Shown here piece by piece: positions 38,364 through 40,752 of a DNA stretch of 40,752 bases. A program made the position numbers and the translations under genes. Numbering within the stretch: the stretch's first letter is position 1; each line of letters begins with the position of its first letter. Origin of the DNA: Burkholderiales bacterium (lineage in GTDB: Bacteria; Pseudomonadota; Gammaproteobacteria; Burkholderiales; Burkholderiaceae_D). Location: contig JACPWS010000001.1 in NCBI GenBank assembly GCA_016196925.1, positions 1-40,752 on the forward strand. Direction: 5' to 3'. The notes below the pieces were generated by a model, which saw nothing but the letters and a program-made list of their open reading frames with translations, did not search any database and was not told the origin of the DNA.

Positions 38364-39566
38364 ATGTTTCGCATCAGCCAAACCATGCGTGAAATCGCCC
38401 ACCCCACGCCGCCAGGCCCCAAGCGCAATCCGCCCGGACCGGTGGTGATCTGGAATTTGATACGCCGCTGCAATCTCACCTGCAAGCATTGCTATTCGAT
38501 TTCGGCCGACAAGGATTTTTCCGGCGAGCTGAACACGGCGGAAGTGCAAGAAGTGATGCGCGATTTGCGCAGCTTCGGCGTGCCGGTGATGATCTTGTCC
38601 GGCGGCGAGCCGCTGCTGCGCCCCGATATTTACCAGATCGCCGCCTATGCCAAGCAACTCGGTTTCTATGTCGGCCTGTCCACCAACGGCACCCTGGTGG
38701 ATGAAAGCAATATCGAACAGATCGCCGCCATCGGTTTCGATTACGTCGGCATCAGCCTGGACGGCATGCGCGCAACCCACGACGAGTTCCGCCGCAAGCA
38801 AGGCGCGTTCGACGCCTCGCTGCATGGCGTGCGCCTGTGCCGCGACGCCGGCATCAAGATAGGCACGCGCTTCACGCTGACGCAAGACAATGCGCACGAC
38901 CTGCCGGCGCTGCTGCAACTGGTGGAAGACGAAGGCATAGACAAGTTCTATCTGTCGCACCTGAACTACGCCGGCCGCGGCAATAAGAATCGCGGCCACG
39001 ACGCCTTTTTGCAGACCACGCGCCATGCGATGGATTTGCTGTTCGATACTTGCTGGGCATACCTGCAGCGCGGCCTGGAAAAAGAATTCGTGACCGGCAA
39101 CAACGATGCCGACGGCGTGTACCTGCTGCACTGGCTGCGCAAGCGTTTCCCCGAGAAAGAGGCGGCACTGCGCGCCAAGCTCGCGCAATGGGGCGGCAAT
39201 TCTTCCGGCGTGAATGTGGCGAATATCGACAACCTCGGCAACGTGCATCCCGATACCTTCTGGTGGCACTACAACCTCGGCAATGTGCGCCAGCGCGCGT
39301 TTTCCGACATCTGGCGCGACACTTCCGACCCGCTGATGGCCGGCTTGAAAACCTTCCCGCGCGCCATCAAGGGCCGCTGTGCCGAATGCAGCTACTTCGA
39401 CGTGTGCGGCGGCAACACCCGCGTGCGTGCGCTGCAACTGACCGGCGATCCGTGGCAGGAAGACCCGGCTTGCTATATGCTCGATGAAGAAATCGGCCTC
39501 AGCGGCGCGCGCGAACGGGTGCAGCTCGCGCCGTTTATCAAAGTCAAATCTGTTAAGGTGGCGTGA
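38364..39566 (+). CDS. nirJ: Radical SAM haem d1 biosynthesis protein NirJ
   Basis: NirJ converts didecarboxy-sirohaem by removing two propionates and installing the oxo groups' precursors of haem d1. The 400-aa protein has the radical SAM cluster motif CNLTCKHC (C36, C40, C43), a SAM-binding MILSGGEPLLRPD, and an SPASM-like C-terminal cluster with C339, C342, C348 and C370 (CAECSYFDVCGG...ACY). All cluster ligands are present. It begins at ATG 38364 (MFRISQTMREIAHP). It overlaps the next gene by 1 bp (TGATG). Confidence 0.93.
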   Translation: MFRISQTMREIAHPTPPGPKRNPPGPVVIWNLIRRCNLTCKHCYSISADKDFSGELNTAEVQEVMRDLRSFGVPVMILSGGEPLLRPDIYQIAAYAKQLGFYVGLSTNGTLVDESNIEQIAAIGFDYVGISLDGMRATHDEFRRKQGAFDASLHGVRLCRDAGIKIGTRFTLTQDNAHDLPALLQLVEDEGIDKFYLSHLNYAGRGNKNRGHDAFLQTTRHAMDLLFDTCWAYLQRGLEKEFVTGNNDADGVYLLHWLRKRFPEKEAALRAKLAQWGGNSSGVNVANIDNLGNVHPDTFWWHYNLGNVRQRAFSDIWRDTSDPLMAGLKTFPRAIKGRCAECSYFDVCGGNTRVRALQLTGDPWQEDPACYMLDEEIGLSGARERVQLAPFIKVKSVKVA

Positions 39567-40752
39567 TGCGAAAAAACCTTACCCGATTCCTGCTCGCGGC
39601 CGCCGGCTTGCTGGCCGCGCACGCCTATGCTGCGCCGGGCGCCATCAACGCCGATATGCTGTACCAGGATCATTGCGCCGCCTGCCACGGCGTCGAGCGC
39701 CTCGGTGGGCGCGGGCCGGCGCTATTGCCGGGCAACCTGGAAAGGCTGAAAAAACCGGAAGCCGTCAAGACGATAGCGGAGGGGCGCATCGCGACCCAGA
39801 TGCCGCCTTTCGGCCACAAACTGAGCGCCGATGAAATACTGGCGCTGACGCAATTGATCTACACGCCGCTCGCGCAGCAACCGCAGTGGGGCATGGAAGA
39901 AATGCAGGATTCGCGCGTGGTGCACCAGGCGCCCGGTACGCTGCCGGATAAGCCGGTGTTTAAAGCCGACCCGCTGAATTTATTCGTGGTGGTGGAACTC
40001 GGCGACCATCACGCCTCTATCCTCGACGGCGACAAGTTCGAAGTCATCGCGCGCTTCGCTACCCGCTACGCCTTGCACGGCGGCCCCAAGTTTTCGCCGG
40101 ACGGACGCTATGTGTATTTCGCCTCGCGCGACGGCTGGGTCGCCAAATACGATATCTGGAACCTGAAGCTGGTGGCGGAAATCCGCGCCGGCATCAACAC
40201 CCGCAACCTCGCGGTCTCCAGCGACGGCCGCTTCGTCATGGTCGCCAATTATCTGCCGCACACGCTGGTGCTGCTCGATACGCGCGAGCTGACGCCGCTC
40301 AAGGTGATAGACGTGAAAGACGACAGCGGTAAATCTTCGCGCGTCTCGGCCGTGTATGACGCCGCGCCGCGCAAGAGCTTCATCGCCGCGCTGAAAGACA
40401 TCCCGGAAGTGTGGGAACTCAGCTACGACGACAAGGCGCCGCCGCTGTACGCCGGCCTGGTGCACGACCACCGCATGGGCGAGGGCGTCGCCACGCCGGG
40501 CCAGTTTGCCGCGCGCCGCATCCGCCTCGACGATTACCTCGACGACTTTTTCTTCGATGCGCGCTACGACCACCTGATCGGCTCTTCGCGCGATGCGCAA
40601 GGCCAGGTGGTCAACCTCAACATCGGCCGCAAGATCGCCAGCGTCAGCCTGCCCGGTATGCCGCACCTCGGCTCCGGCATCACCTGGGATTACCACGGCA
40701 AGCCGGTGCTGGCCACGCCTAACCTGAAGGAAGGCGTGGTCACCGTGGTCGA
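39566..40752 (+). CDS. nirN: Haem d1-related c-type cytochrome NirN (partial)
   Basis: The first 395 residues are visible and the gene runs past the window end. After a signal peptide (MRKNLTRFLLAAAGLLAAHA) come a mono-haem site CAACH (C37, C40, H41) and a d1-type eight-bladed beta-propeller (from about residue 120: LNLFVVVELGDHHASILDGD, then SPDGRYVYFASRDGWVAKYD). It matches NirN, which helps in the final dehydrogenation and delivery of haem d1, more than nitrite reductase NirS, because it has the segment RLGGRGPALLPGNLERLKKP and lacks the NirS N-terminal extension. The start overlaps the nirJ stop. Confidence 0.88.
   Translation, partial: MRKNLTRFLLAAAGLLAAHAYAAPGAINADMLYQDHCAACHGVERLGGRGPALLPGNLERLKKPEAVKTIAEGRIATQMPPFGHKLSADEILALTQLIYTPLAQQPQWGMEEMQDSRVVHQAPGTLPDKPVFKADPLNLFVVVELGDHHASILDGDKFEVIARFATRYALHGGPKFSPDGRYVYFASRDGWVAKYDIWNLKLVAEIRAGINTRNLAVSSDGRFVMVANYLPHTLVLLDTRELTPLKVIDVKDDSGKSSRVSAVYDAAPRKSFIAALKDIPEVWELSYDDKAPPLYAGLVHDHRMGEGVATPGQFAARRIRLDDYLDDFFFDARYDHLIGSSRDAQGQVVNLNIGRKIASVSLPGMPHLGSGITWDYHGKPVLATPNLKEGVVTVV

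Noticed and set aside
39566-40752. Cytochrome cd1 nitrite reductase NirS for the last gene
   Set aside because: The segment after CAACH and the visible propeller blocks fit NirN better; the NirS N-terminal extension is missing. The missing end leaves some doubt.

Overview
The window reads as chromosome of a betaproteobacterium, most likely Burkholderiales/Oxalobacteraceae. This rests on the tuf–tRNA-Trp–secE–nusG–rplKAJL–rpoBC order, a 1368-aa RpoB, GC-rich coding style and a cd1-type denitrification locus. No database search was possible, so all family calls come from motifs and length.

Positions 1–12627 hold the conserved transcription/translation block: the end of tuf, tRNA-Trp, secE, nusG, rplK, rplA, rplJ, rplL, rpoB and rpoC, with an L10-type leader, hairpins between rplL/rpoB and rpoB/rpoC, and a strong terminator. 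Positions 12705–18081 carry birA, coaX, a SPOR-domain protein, an IclR regulator, and hutG and hutF for the deformylase branch of histidine degradation.

Positions 18084–27610 look like an accessory insertion. A palindromic repeat and a damaged gene remnant lie at the left. Next comes a leftward DUF2975 membrane protein/XRE regulator pair. Facing it is a rightward operon: a 41-aa acidic Cys-containing peptide, a hairpin, an M50 membrane metalloprotease with a PqqD-like N-terminal domain, two LpxL-like acyltransferase-fold proteins (one clear, one weak), an exported protein with Ala/Thr/Gly repeats, and a CPBP intramembrane protease. From the protease onward the genes are almost all coupled by overlapping start and stop codons. 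I read it as a candidate uncharacterised ribosomal-peptide system in which a small peptide is recognised, probably acylated, and cut in the membrane. Its right edge runs into an M16 peptidase that has lost its catalytic N-terminus.

Positions 27738–33587 are housekeeping and metabolic genes: class I DAHP synthase, a PhyH-type dioxygenase, diaminopimelate decarboxylase divergent from an Lrp/AsnC regulator, an MFS transporter and a TlpA-like thioredoxin. Positions 33627–40752 are the haem d1 locus. cobA/nirE diverges from nirC–nirF–nirDL–nirG–nirH–nirJ–nirN, with an FNR/DNR-like box between them and a large palindromic repeat between nirH and nirJ. Together these genes make the d1 cofactor of nitrite reductase; nirS is not in the window.
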